Below, in pieces: positions 1-10,805 of a DNA stretch of 64,000 bases; positions within the stretch are counted from its first letter, which is position 1, and each line of letters begins with the position of its first letter. The DNA is from Taudactylus pleione. Taxonomy: Eukaryota; Chordata; Amphibia; Anura; Myobatrachidae. The notes under the pieces were generated by a model. That model was given only the letters and a program-made list of their open reading frames with translations, did no database searches and was not told where the DNA came from. The translations under genes and the position numbers were made by a program. The stretch is taken from contig JAUIMM010000171.1 of assembly GCA_031769625.1 (NCBI GenBank), forward strand, positions 1,984,001 through 2,048,000. Direction: 5' to 3'.

Positions 1-138
1 ATTATCTAAAGACATTAATATGTGAATACATTTTGGCAGTGAAAAATAAGATCACCGACTAAAGTTTTCCACACACAAAAAAAAACAATACTTTGTAAAA
101 AATCAATCACAGTGTGTCATTACATGCAATTAACCCAA
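1..138. other. Unassigned A/T-rich sequence
   Basis: I see no gene or recognisable repeat here. It lies between the window edge and a Harbinger-type MITE. The second exon expected for the transposase relic at 716-1164 is not visible in it. Confidence 0.5.
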
Positions 139-687
139 GGCCTGATTCAGAGCCAGACGCTCTGACAGAGCGCTCTCTCTGAATCAGGGCCGGCCTTCTG
201 GTTTTTTCGAACGGTCTCCTGGCCGCTCCCATAGCTGTGGGTGACCACCCACAGCTATAGCGAACGGCCATGATGATGGTCGCAATGGTCAAGACCATCG
301 TGACCATCGGGCTTGCGACGAGACCCTTGTGGTAGGGTCTCGTTGCCGCAAGCCCCAGAGAGTTTTCGGCTCTAACAGAGCCGAAAGCTCTCCCACTGAC
401 ATCACTTGTGATGTCAGTGGGGCCGGCCCCAGACGGTAGGCGTTCCCATGGGAACGCCTCTGTCTGGGCAGCCACGCCCCCGGCCCGCCCACCAGAGGGG
501 GCGTGCTGTCACTCAACATCGACAGCATGCCCCCTTTGGTACGAGACCCGGAGCGACGGTTTGCCCGACGCTATCCGGGCCTCGCACATGCGCACGATGG
601 AGCCGGCTCTGTCGTGCGCATGCGCACTGGGCCATCATCGACCCGCTTGCGAGCGCATAGCGCTCGCAAGCGGGTCTGAATCAGGCC
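139..687. mobile_element. Multi-hairpin Harbinger-type MITE
   Basis: The ends are inverted repeats: GGCCTGATTCAGAGCC on the left and the complement of TCTGAATCAGGCC on the right. The interior is almost wholly made of short palindromes, such as GGCGTTCCCATGGGAACGCC (near 438-457) and GTGCGCATGCGCAC-type pairs. A second copy with the same ends and the same order of hairpins lies at 43897-44436, and that copy has a clean 3-bp target duplication. Here the flanks do not match, so this copy has lost its duplication or its outer bases. No coding capacity is seen. Confidence 0.7.
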
Positions 688-715
688 CTCAGTACAAAAA
701 GTACTAATTTAAATT

Positions 716-1164
716 ACCTTTAAGTACTGGGACTTGAGGGCCTGGTATATGGCCTTGCACGTCTCCGGTATGATGACGCCTAAAGCCTGTGATGAAATGA
801 GGGAACCAAATTTCAGGTCAGCCAAGGATCTTCTGGTAGCCAAATATCGTAAGGTAACCACCAGCCTCTCCTCAGCCGATATGGCCCTCCTCATATTCGT
901 ATCCTGTCGCTGGATAACAGGAGTCACAAGCCGAAGCAACTCCTGAAAGACGACGTTGTCCATCCGCAAGAAATTCCAGTAGTCATCTGGATTAGTCTCA
1001 CGGATTTCCATCAACAAAGGCATATGGGACATGGTATCCCTTCGCAGTAGCCACTCCTTTATCCAGCAAGAGCAAGGCCTCCTCCTCCTCTTGGCCCTCT
1101 CCCTCTCAGACAAAATTGCGACTCCTGCGTAGGCCATCATCATTCGCTGACGAATGGGTTCCAT
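716..1164 (-). pseudogene. PIF/Harbinger transposase, exon 1 only (partial)
   Basis: The reading frame from the ATG at 1164 encodes a basic N-terminus (ERERAKRRRRPC), then FLRMDNVVFQELLRLVTP, then SAEERLVVTLRYLATRRSLA and IIPETCKAIYQAL. This is the helix-rich N-terminal region of HARBI1-type DDE transposases. The frame ends at a canonical splice donor (AAG then GTAATT on the minus strand, at 716-718). Family members continue into an exon with the DDE catalytic core. That exon is missing here: the putative intron runs straight into the MITE at 139-687 and then the window edge. An upstream in-frame ATG at 1236 is possible, but the conserved part supports 1164. The gene is a fragment; the exon itself has no internal stop. 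Confidence 0.75.
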
Positions 1165-1345
1165 GTCACAATAGCACAATAAACACACTTTGTAAAAGGC
1201 AAGCCAAAAACAAAGTGGAGCAAATTGGCAATGCAACGACGTTTAACTGGTATAAACCGAACCAAACTAGCCACAGAGCAAGAAATGCAAAGTTTTAAAA
1301 TGGCCCCCACCTTTTTATTCCCTCAGAGTAGCCACTCCCACCATA

Positions 1346-1346
<1 letters not shown>

Positions 1347-1387
<41 letters not shown>
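1347..1387. repeat. (CA)n microsatellite
   Basis: An uninterrupted CA dinucleotide run of about 20 units in the leader side of the Harbinger transposase relic. Confidence 0.95.
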
Positions 1388-1389
<2 letters not shown>

Positions 1390-1561
1390 GTCAATCATTG
1401 TGTTTGGACCATTCATTCTCATTTGTTTTTCCCTCATTTAAATACTGTCAGATTTGTCCAATATCGTTCAAATCGTTGATTGTTCATAAAAATCGTTCAA
1501 ATCGTTGATAAAATTGTTCAAATCGTTCATCTGACAAATCTGACCGTGTATATGCTCCTTA

Positions 1562-1891
1562 AGCTGCATACACACACAACGATTTTTTCAACGATTATCG
1601 TTAAACAATATCGTTTAACGATAGTCGTTTGAAAAAATCATTCACTTTCTGAGTCAAACGATGAACGATAATCGTTCATGCGCATTCACGTTTGTAGTTC
1701 AGTCAGACTTGTCAACTCAACGATTTTCATTAAGGGAAAATGCAAAAATCGTTTGTACAGTAGTTCAAAAAAATTGTTCATTACATTTTAGATAATCTGA
1801 CAGATAATCTGACAGATATTCTGACAGATATTCTGACAGAAAATCGTTCAGAAAATCATTGGTAACAAAATTGTTGTGTGTGTATGCAGCT
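1562..1891. mobile_element. Palindromic MITE with TTA target duplication
   Basis: The inverted ends AGCTGCATACACACACAACG and its complement are flanked by TTA on both sides (1559-1561 and 1892-1894). The interior is rich in the motif ACGAT/ATCGT, forming further short hairpins. The 3-bp TTA duplication is the signature of PIF/Harbinger mobilisation. The terminal motif is related to the MITEs at 43392-43622 and 59246-59555 (AGCTGGGTACACAC). No coding capacity. Confidence 0.8.
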
Positions 1892-2167
1892 TTATATAGT
1901 AATGCTAATTAGCATGAACTTACCGACAGCTGCTGTTCTGGAGATTGATTATTCACTTGTGTTAGATGTATTGCCCTGGATATACTGTATTACTTTTATA
2001 GCACCTTGGTCTAAAATACAGGACTTACCATTAGTACAGTATACAGTATGTTGAAATACCAGTAAAGTATATCTATCTAATGTGTATTTTGCATTATATT
2101 AAATCCCCTTTCACAGTGTATTCTTCACTATTCCACAAATAAATAAACACAGATAAACAAAAATAAT
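1892..2167. other. Unassigned A/T-rich sequence
   Basis: No gene or repeat that I recognise lies between the MITE and the left end of the DIRS element. Confidence 0.5.
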
Positions 2168-2345
2168 ATGAGATATGGTAAGAACTTACCCTTGTTATCT
2201 CTATTTCTACGAAGTCCATAGGGTTCCACAGGATACCTTGGGGTATAGGTGTGACGTCAGTCGCAGGGCACCAAAGAGTTAAGCTTTCAGCCTCCCAGGA
2301 TGCACTAGGTCCCCCTCCTATACCCCGCCCCCAGGCCAAGGCACC
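2168..2345. repeat. DIRS copy 1 inverted terminal repeat, 3' side
   Basis: Positions 2215-2345 are the complement of about 7830-7955, including the block CCCCCTCCTATACCCCGCCC (about 2310-2329). The outermost part (2168-2233) is not in the other terminal repeat but recurs, inverted, in the internal complementary region at 2503-2568. Confidence 0.85.
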
Positions 2346-2502
2346 TCAGTTAGTTACCAAGCCATAGGCCGGAGGAGGAGAAGGAAGAGAGAGAACAAAG
2401 ATCTGGACACATACAAGAATCACATTCTCACCAGAGGGAGACGGAAAACCGGTGACCACAGCAAAGCCCATCTGCAGCACAGGTGCGACAGGGCGGGAGT
2501 CC

Positions 2503-2613
2503 TGTGGAACCCTATGGACTTCGTAGAAATAGAGATAACAAGGGTAAGTTCTTACCATATCTCATATTTTCTACTTCAGGGTCCATAGGGTATCCACAGG
2601 ATACCTTGGGGAT
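2503..2613. repeat. DIRS copy 1 internal complementary region
   Basis: The first half (2503-2568) is the complement of the left outer end (2168-2233). The second half (2571-2613) is the complement of the right outer end (about 7927-7974). In DIRS-1 such a region is thought to template the joining of the two ends during replication. Its place just downstream of the recombinase frame fits that model. Confidence 0.85.
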
Positions 2614-2631
2614 GTCCCAAAGCAGTATCCT

Positions 2632-3720
2632 TTAAGGGTGGGGACGCTCCTGTGCAGAAAGGAGAATCCGCCGCCCGAAGGAAGCATCCTGAGAGGCGAA
2701 GGTGTCAAACCTGTAATACCTCACGAAGGTATGGACAGAAGACCACGTAGCAGCCTTGCAGATCTGAACTGCCGAGGCACCACGTCAAGCTGCCCACGAA
2801 GGACCCACAGACCTAGTGGAATGAGCCTTCAGAGAAGGAGGGACCGTTAGGCCTTCATGAAGATAAGCTTCAGAAATAGCCATACGGATCCAGGCTGCCA
2901 AAGTTTGCTTTGAAGCAGGCCAACCCTTTTTACAGAAGCCATAGAGGACAACAAAGCGTCCGACTTCCTAAACAAAGAAGTGCGGTCCACATAAGTCCTT
3001 AAGGCCCGCACAACATCCAAAGAGGCCTCACCCACGGAAAGACCCGGTGAGTTAAAGGCCGGAACAACTATTTCCTCGTTAACCTGAAACTGGGAAACAA
3101 CTTTGGGGAGAAACTCGGGCCGAGTGCGGAGCACTGCCCTGTTCCCATGAAAAAAACCAAGAAAGGGGGTCTACAAGAAAGAGCCCCTAACTCAGAAACA
3201 CGTCTGGCTGAAGCAACGGCCAGAAGGAAAACAGTCTTAGCTGTTAGCCATTTAATATCCACTGAGCCCAGTGGTTCAAACGGCGGTCCTTGGAGAGTCC
3301 TCAGGACCACAGCCAAATCCCAAGGCGCCACAGGTGGAACAAAGGGCGGCTGAATACGGAGAACACCTTGCATAAAGGTGCGCACATCCGGGATTGTAGC
3401 AATCCTACGGTGAAACCAGACAGATAGGGCCGAAACCTGTACCTTCAAAGAAGCAAGGCGAAGCCCATGATCTAGTCCCGCTTGCAGGAAGGCGAGAATC
3501 CGAGACAGACGAAACTCCCGCGGTGCATAACCTCTCGGTCGACACCACTGGAAGAACGTATGCCACACGCGATGGTATATCCTCGCGGAAGACGGTTTCC
3601 GAGCTCGTAACATGGTACACAGCATAGAGCTGGCAAACCCCCAGGACCTCAGCATGGCCGTCTCAACAGCCACGCCGCCAAAGACAGCCGAGTCAGGTCC
3701 GGGTGAAGACAAGGACCCTG
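2632..3720 (-). pseudogene. DIRS copy 1 tyrosine recombinase (frameshifted)
   Basis: The product would cut and rejoin DNA to insert the circular element copy. The frame carries a core-binding part (SSARIYHRVWHTFFQW) and the first catalytic arginine in ASARRVSELGAL. It then shifts near 3110 into VVSQFQVNEEIVVPAFNSP and VVRALRTYVDRT, and shifts again near 2930. The last frame holds the H-S-T-R box at about 2810-2825 and then FVRYYRFD with the candidate tyrosine, ending at the stop at 2632. So arginine, HxxR and tyrosine are all present, but spread over three frames. The start is uncertain because the frame overlaps the RT/RNase H frame. Confidence 0.8.
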
Positions 3721-5500
3721 AGACAGAAGGTCCGGTCGTAGCGGCAACCGCAGAGGACTGTCCACGGACAGACCCTGAAGGTCTGAGAACCAGTGCCGTC
3801 TGGGCCACGCGGGAGCTATCAACAGGAGCGTCCCTCCTTCCTGTTTGAATTTCCGGATTACCCGTGGAAGAAGGGAGACCGGAGGGAACAGGTATGCGAA
3901 CCTGAACGTCCACCGGACGGACAGAGCATCCACCAGAGACGCCCCTTCGTCTCTTGTGCGAGACCCGTACACCGGCAACTTGTTGTTGTGCCGGGACGCC
4001 ATGAGGTCGATTTCTGGAAGACCCCACCTGTCCACCAGTAGTTGAAAAACGTCCGGGTGCAGGGACCATTCCCCTGGATGAACGTCCTGGCGACTTAGAA
4101 AGTCCGCCTCCCAATTTAGCACTCCCGGGATGAAGACCGCTGATATGGCCGGAAGATTGCGCTCCGCCCAAACCAGGATCCGAGAGACCTCTACGAGAGC
4201 CGCCCGACTGCGAGTTCCTCCTTGCCTGTTTATGTAGGCCACGGTGGTAGCATTGTCCGACTGGACCTGCACCGGGTGACCCTGGAGAAACCGCTGTGCC
4301 TGCAGGAGAGCATTGAAGACCGCACGGAGTTCCAAGATATTTATTGGAAGCTCCGCTTCTGTCGGTGTCCACCTGCCCTGGAACAAGTGTGGACCCGAAA
4401 CTGCTCCCCAGCCCCGAAGACTGGCGTCCGTTGTCAACAGGACCCAATTTGGAACCCAGAACGGACGTCCCTTGTTGAGGTGGGTCATCTTTAACCACCA
4501 CGCAAGGGACAGGCGAACCTCCGGGGTGAGCACAATCGTCTGGAACTTCAGAGACTGAGGCAGCCCGTTCCACTTGGACAGGATCAGGTGCTGCAGAGGT
4601 CTAGAGTGAAACTGGGCGTATTCCACCATGTCGAACACCGACACCATGGAGCCCAGTAACCTCATCGCCGAGTGTAAGGACACCCGGCGGCTGTGCAGAC
4701 AACTGCGCACCCTTGACTGTAAAGCAGAGATCTTGTCCTCCGTCACGAAGATCCTTTGCTGTCCCGAGTCCAATAAGGCTCCAAGATGCAGAATCCTCCG
4801 AGACGGGATTAGAGTGGACTTCTGCCAGTTAATTAGCCAGCCGTGCCGTTGCAGCAGTGCAATGGTCAGGTCCAAGTGGTGTAACAGGAGCTCTGGAGAT
4901 CCTGCCACCAATAACAGGTCGTCCAAGTACGGCAACATGCGGACTCCTTGCAGCCGCAGAGAAGCCGCCATGACCGCCATAGCGTCCTGTATGTCCAATG
5001 ACACCATGTAGTCCCCAGGTTCCAGCGCCAGAATGATGGACCGTAGGGTCTCCATCCGAAACTTCGGGACCCGCAAAGACTTGTTGAGTGCTTTGAGGTT
5101 GAGAATCGGACGATATGACCCATTGGGTTTCTGTACCAAAAATAGATTTGAATAGAAACCCTGGCCCCTCTGGGAGAATGGAACAGGCACTATAACTCCA
5201 GCCTGGAGCATAGTGTGCAATACCTTCCGCAGCTCCGTAGCCTTGTTCCGGTCTGATGGTAGACCCGTGGTGAAGAATCGAGCCGGGGGTCTGTGCCGGA
5301 AGGAGAGGGCGTACCCGTGAGAGACCACCTCCAGAACCCAAGTGTCTGTCGTAGTGAACGACCAACACCGGGAGAACTGCAGCAGGCAGCCTCCCACCCT
5401 GGGATCCCCCAAGGGGAGACCCGGACCGTCAGGCCGCAGGCTTGTCATCTGGCTTGGGGGCCGGACGTCTGGTACTCCATGCCTGTTTCCGGGGCTTGCC
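3649..5500 (-). pseudogene. DIRS copy 1 reverse transcriptase / RNase H
   Basis: This part of a long open frame encodes a DIRS-type polymerase. RT landmarks in order are ELRKVLHTMLQAGVIVPVP, FLVQKPNGSYRPILNLKALN, VSLDIQDA (motif A, about 4985-5010) and MLPYLDDLLLVAG (motif C, about 4910-4935). The stretch between A and C is far too short, so the sequence around RT motif B has been deleted in frame. RNase H follows (LLTTDASLRGWGAVSG, then ILELRAVFNALL and VQSDNATTVAYINRQGG), then the methylase-like region typical of DIRS (EIDLMASRHNNKLPVYGSR, LLLIAPAWPRRHWF). The frame overlaps both the gag-like frame and the recombinase frame. Open, but almost certainly without polymerase activity. Confidence 0.8.
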
Positions 5501-6887
5501 CGATTTCTTAGGGCCAGCCTGTCGAGGAAACGACTGTGGTTTGGGCCTGCCCTGGGCCCTAGATGACCGAAAGGACGATGGTCCAGAACCAGAAGGAGCA
5601 GCGGCCGACGGGAGACAAGCAGATTTGGCTGCCGCCAGCGTGGCCACAATCTTATCCAGATCCGGACCGAAGAGAACTTCTCCGGTAAACGGCAACGCTT
5701 CCAGACCTTTCTTGGATCTGCGTCCGCCTTCCAGGATCGCAGCCACAAGGTGCGACGAGCAGCTACCGCTGCTGAAGAAATTCTAGACACCAGAGTACTA
5801 ATGTCTAGAGCCGCCTCGTTGATGTAGGTGGCCGAATCACGGAGATTGCCAATCAACTCCGCTTGTTCGGCCGGACAGTCGGATTCAAAAGAAGCCTCTA
5901 ATGAATCCGCCCAGCGCTCCATCGCTCTGGCAACCCAGCAAATGGCCATAGCCGGCCGTGCTGCCCCCCCTGCAAGGGAATAAGCGGACTTCAGGCAGAT
6001 TTCTACCTTGCGGTCCGTAGCATCCTTAAGGGAGGACATGGATGGCATCGGCAATGTGGCACTACGGACAAGACGGGTCACTTGAGAATCCACCTGTGGA
6101 GGGGATTCACACTTAGCAAAATAATTATCCGCGAACGGATAAGCCACCGCCAGGCGTCTCTGCGGCTGGTATCTTTTGCCAGGTTGTTTCCACGCCTCCT
6201 CTAAATGGTCCACCAACTGACCCGAAAGAGGAAAGACTGTGGCATCGCCCTTCACATCTTTGAAAAAGGCATACTTAGATTTAGCCGCTGGGGGAACTTC
6301 GTCCTCAATCACCAAGGCTGTGCGGACCGCCCGAATAAGTCCAGGAATATATACTTTGGACTTAGCATCAGCGTCCTTAGTATGGAAAGGTTCCTGATCG
6401 TAAGGATCCAGAATCTCCCCATCATCAGACGTCCCTTCGTCATCCTCATAAGGAGCGGACAGAGACGCCACCGGCCTTTTATGAGGCCGCATCACAGACT
6501 CCCCTTGCAATACATCCGACAAGTGCTGTAAAGAACTCGTCAGGGAGTTAACCCACGCTGGCTCCTGAGAACCCGGGAGCGGGGAAATAGGGAGACTGTG
6601 GGGTACCACCAATTGTCGTGGGAACCCCTGCATGGGTGACGACACCACAGACTGCTGGGACAAACCCATCGGAGTAAACGCGGGCTGCGGAGCTAACTGG
6701 CCCACTAAAGCTGTTAACGCCTGAGCGAAACAAGCCCAGGGCGGCTCCTGTACCGGTGCTGTAACCGTAATAGGCCGCGCCATGGACAACACTGCCGGCA
6801 AAGGCCCTCCGCGCTACCCTCCCCCTCCGCTAACGGTACTTTGCACGTGGTACACTGTAGCCGGAGGGGAAAATCACTTTCAGACAT
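5429..6887 (-). pseudogene. DIRS copy 1 gag-like protein (frameshifted)
   Basis: I place the start at the ATG at 6887 (MSESDFPLRLQC), because the second DIRS copy has a matching start (MSESEDSAHN). The N-terminus holds CTTCK and LCRQC, a possible zinc-binding pair. The frame shifts near 6790 into PITVTAPVQEPPWACFAQAL, runs through VYIPGLIRAVRTALVIEDEVPP and ICLKSAYSLAGGAARPAMAI, and shifts again near 5735. It ends at 5429 after a basic, proline-rich tail (RQAGPKKSGKPRKQ). The role as nucleic-acid-binding structural protein is inferred from position and charge; no named domain is recognised. Confidence 0.6.
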
Positions 6888-7829
6888 GATGGCACCACGT
6901 ATGTGACCTCTCTCACCAATTAAGTATTAAATAGGCGAGAGACCACCCTGCAGCACCGCACCGCAAGGGCTTTAGCAGAAAGAACAGGGACAGTAATAAA
7001 GCTGACAGTTTAGTGAAGAATAGTTACAGGCAGCGCTAGCACAGTCACATACAATGCAGAGAAATAACAATTCCTGCACTAACAGCGCTGATCACTCAAC
7101 TACACAGACACAGGGCCTGGTAGGACACAGCGCTGCATACACAGACCTGAGCCACAGCGGAGGAGAGGTATGCGGGGGGACCCAGACCACGATGCTTCCT
7201 TCCAGACTTCCAGCAGCGTTCACCATGCGTTGCAGAGAAGATGGCCGCCGAGGAGCAGAGAGAAGCTGGCCTGGGGGAGGAGCGCTGACACAGGACCAGT
7301 CAGCACAGTGCAGAGAGGGCTGTGTGCAGCGGGGGAGGCGCCGGCTGTGAGACAGGGAAGGCGCGCTCCCCTGGCATGCATTTAACCCCTGGGACGCCGC
7401 AGCGCTACCGCTCTGCTGCGGTCCGCTGTCCCAGGGGGTAGTGGAAGCGCAGGTTGGTCGCCTGGCTCCACGCTGCAGCCAGTCCCCAGGGAGCCCCCTG
7501 CCTGGGGACTTAGGACCATGTGATCAGCGGGGACCCACCGCGGGACCCCGCTGCTTACCTCTGTCCCCCTTGAATCCGGCCATGGTCCGGAGCATCTGGG
7601 GTCACCGCTAGCTGTGACCCCAGACGCCCACCAGCATCCCCGGATCAGTACCGGCGTTCTGGTACCGGCGGGGTGTAGGGAAGACAGCATGGACGTCAGG
7701 ACTGACTGTCCATGCTGTTCATCCAGTTGTGCAGCCACAGCTGCATGAAGAATAAGCTTCAGGGGCTCTTCTAGCCCCCACTCCAACAGGTGCACCCGAC
7801 TCCGGCCGGGCACCAAACTAAACTGAGGT

Positions 7830-7975
7830 GCCTTGGCCTGGGGGCGGGGTATAGGAGGGGGACCTAGTGCATCCTGGGAGGCTGAAAGCTTAACTCTTTG
7901 GTGCCCTGCGACTGACGTCACACCTATACCCCAAGGTATCCTGTGGATACCCTATGGACCCTGAAGTAGAAAAAA
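7830..7975. repeat. DIRS copy 1 inverted terminal repeat, 5' side
   Basis: Complement of the left terminal repeat, followed by its own outer end (about 7927-7975), which recurs inverted at 2571-2613. The leader between this repeat and the gag-like start (about 6888-7829) is GC-rich and has no convincing frame. Confidence 0.85.
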
Positions 7976-8357
7976 GCTATTTTTTTATGATTAATGACTA
8001 CATATTTTATTTATGACCTGAATCTTAGGAGAATGTTCTAAAGCACAAAGTAAAATAAAGCAAAATCTGTCTCTTCAATCAGATAACATACTGCCAAGTG
8101 AATACGCTCTGCAATAAACTAGTAAAAGTTCTTATTCAAACTAGTCAGTTCTAAAAAAAAAAATTGTTGTCCTTTAGGCTATCTAGCGCATTCAGCACAG
8201 TAGAAAAAAATAGAACCTTAGTGACACACTGTGGCTACACAAGGAACTTTCACCAGAGTGTGTTGCACTCATCTACAGGCCAGGAAACAAAAAATGAGGT
8301 TACAGATTTGTTCATGGGAAGAGCTTTTTATTCCACTGCATGTCCAGCTTCCTCTTA
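7976..8357. other. Unassigned A/T-rich sequence
   Basis: Nothing recognisable lies between the DIRS right end and the MITE that begins at 8358. Confidence 0.5.
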
Positions 8358-8918
8358 AGCTGGGCACATACTTTGAAGACGGATCAGACTGATCCGCCAT
8401 CAGAGTGGCCAAATGGTAAGATATACACACTTACCAATGGGACGCTCGATGTGTCTGGGCAGACATCACTACTGGGCAGGCATTTAAATTTGCTCGCCCA
8501 GCTGAGATGTCAGTTTCGACGGTCTCTGCAGCAAGTGTACGGGCAGGTGGCAGGTCGCCCACACACACAGCCCGATGCACAGATCGGTATCATCTGTGCT
8601 GCAGGGCCAACCTGATAGGCAGGGAATTGAAAGTGGCCCTGGAAAAATCTCTGAAAGTGGCCCCATGTATACTTATTAGCAGTGGCGATTGGGACCTTTG
8701 CGCACGTAAGAGATACTACGCGGGCTGCTTTGCTTGCTATGACAGGCGCTGGCAGACTGCCTTTCATGCAAGTGCATCACTACTTGCAGGGCCGGTTCTA
8801 GACCAAGTAGAGCCCAGGGTAAAAAGTCCCATTGGTGCCCCAATTAAAAAAAAATCTATACTGTTTTTTGTGTGTATTAAATAAAAAATACACCTTACCT
8901 ATATTGTGATTTCTCTGA

Positions 8919-10362
8919 AACTGGGAACCTCTGAGGACATTGATTCTCCCTGGGAAGGCAGTGTCTTCAGTTGGTGTACACTATTCATGTAGGAGATCAC
9001 ATGGTCCCGAAGATGCCTGTTTGTGTAGAAATATATCTAATGTCATCATAATAAAACAGAGGTTTAATCAGACTCCTATGCCAAGTGTCACCTACTGTCC
9101 TCCAGCCTCCTGCCCTGTGCTCTCCTCGTGCCCCCTTTGTCACCTCTGGTCTCCTGGGTGTCTCCAACATCGTGTGTCTCTCCATCCTCCTGCCCCATGT
9201 GTATTTCCAGTCTCCTGCCCCGTGTCTCTCCAGCCTCCTGCCCCTTGCGACTCCATGCTCAGACATATATATATATATATTTGCCATTCTCATATATTAT
9301 ATCAACAGCACCATTACATGTAACAATACCTTGTGCACAACACTAGTAGTGCCCATACACCTAGGGGTACCCATGTATAAAACAACAGTGCTAACCCCAT
9401 AACAACAGGGTCCACACATTGTTCTAACACATGTAAAATCTGTGCTAATATCTATGGCTGTACCAGCAGTTCCCATATACATATCAGCAATGCCCATATG
9501 GCTATACCAGCAGTGTCCAGATGCATAAAAGCATTGCCAATATACATTCCAGCAGTGCCCATATAAGTACTAGTATAGAAGATCCCCCATCCCCCTTAGG
9601 CAGAGCTTCCCCAGTGCAGCCTGGATGCGGTCTGTCAGTCTTTAAGACAATGTCCTGCAGGTGCCGATGACTGTGCTACCTGCAAAGTGCAATCAGCTTT
9701 GCTGACGTCCCCCGGCCAGCCCTGATTGTTCATACTCCCCTCTACAGTAATATGATCAATGTGGCAGCTAATGGCGGCCCTGAGAGCTCTTACCTTACTG
9801 CCGGACAGGGTCAGATTAAGCCCACGGAGCACTTAAGACAGGGGAGGCCTCCCCCTCTTTTCAGGGCTCCCCCCTGAATTTGCGAGCTGTGTGTGCCTCC
9901 CCCCTGCATCTCCATGAGGCAGCATAGGTCCTACCTGCACTCCTGCAATGGGGAGGGGCAGACTCCAGACCCTCCTCTCGGATACTGCGGGACCAATTCT
10001 GCACGTCTCCAGCCTCCGCTGCCAGCAGCAGCACAGCAACTGCAGCTGGGAGCGGAGGCTGGAAACAAACAGAAATGTCCCCGGACAGCAGCAGGGCCGG
10101 TAACAGAAATCTTTGGGCTACACTGTTTCTTGGGGACTCCCATCCCTCCCCGCTAGTTACAGGCCGGTCGGCTCGAGTCTTTTCTTACTTATATGGTGGT
10201 TGCTTTGCAGTGGGAAACCTATGAAGAATCTGATCCTCCCTGGCCAGACGATAGCTTCAGTCTGTATTCACTCTTCATGTAGGCCAGAAAATGCCTATAG
10301 TCCGGAAGATGCCTGTTTATGTAGGAATATAACCAGTGTCATCATCATACAACAGAGGATTT
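8919..10362. repeat. Diverged direct duplication inside the hAT-like element
   Basis: Two segments, about 8919-9067 and 10206-10362, align along their length. Shared blocks include ATCCTCCCTGG-type sequence, ATTCATGTAGG, AAGATGCCTGTTT.TGTAG and TGTCATCAT. Both are followed by pyrimidine-rich TCTCCA... sequence, so the repeated unit is about 1.3 kb. Confidence 0.6.
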
Positions 10363-10805
10363 TTATTTTTTTTTAATTTGTGTCCTAATAAAGATTTTGT
10401 GCCCCAGTCATTTCCTACTAATTGTGAAAGTTGTGGAAAATATCCAGCCCCCATTGTGTCTCTCCAACAGTCTCTTGCCACCGCATATCATCCCGCCACA
10501 TATCTCCATAATCTCAGCTTCCCCATCTTTTCAGCAGCCTCAGCTCATCCCTACTCCCTCCTATGTCTCTCCATAGCTCCAGAGCACCCTTGTGTCTCTC
10601 CAGAAGCTTCAGCACCACCATGTATCTCCATAGCTTCAGCGAGCCCCCCTTCCTTTGTCTCTCCATAGCCTCATTAGTTAAATGCTGTAGAACTACACCT
10701 TGTTTGTGATTTTATTTGCAAGTTGATTATGAGTAGTCAGTTATGTGGTACAATGAATATGTTGACATCGAGGGAGTGTAATATAGTCAAGAATTATGGA
10801 GCATA

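Larger units (their letters stand above)
2168..7975 (-). mobile_element. DIRS-type tyrosine-recombinase retrotransposon, copy 1
   Basis: The element reads on the minus strand in the order gag-like, reverse transcriptase/RNase H, tyrosine recombinase. It has the DIRS-1 end structure instead of LTRs. An inverted terminal repeat of roughly 130 bp or more faces in from both ends (about 2220-2345 and 7830-7960). An internal complementary region (2503-2613) joins a copy of the left outer end to a copy of the right outer end. No target duplication is seen, as expected for insertion of a circular intermediate by a tyrosine recombinase. All three reading frames are damaged. A related copy lies at 46413-52532 on the same strand. 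Confidence 0.9.

Noticed and set aside
3612..5786. Plus-strand open frames across DIRS copy 1
   Set aside because: They are antisense to the DIRS polymerase and recombinase frames, whose motifs are clear on the minus strand.
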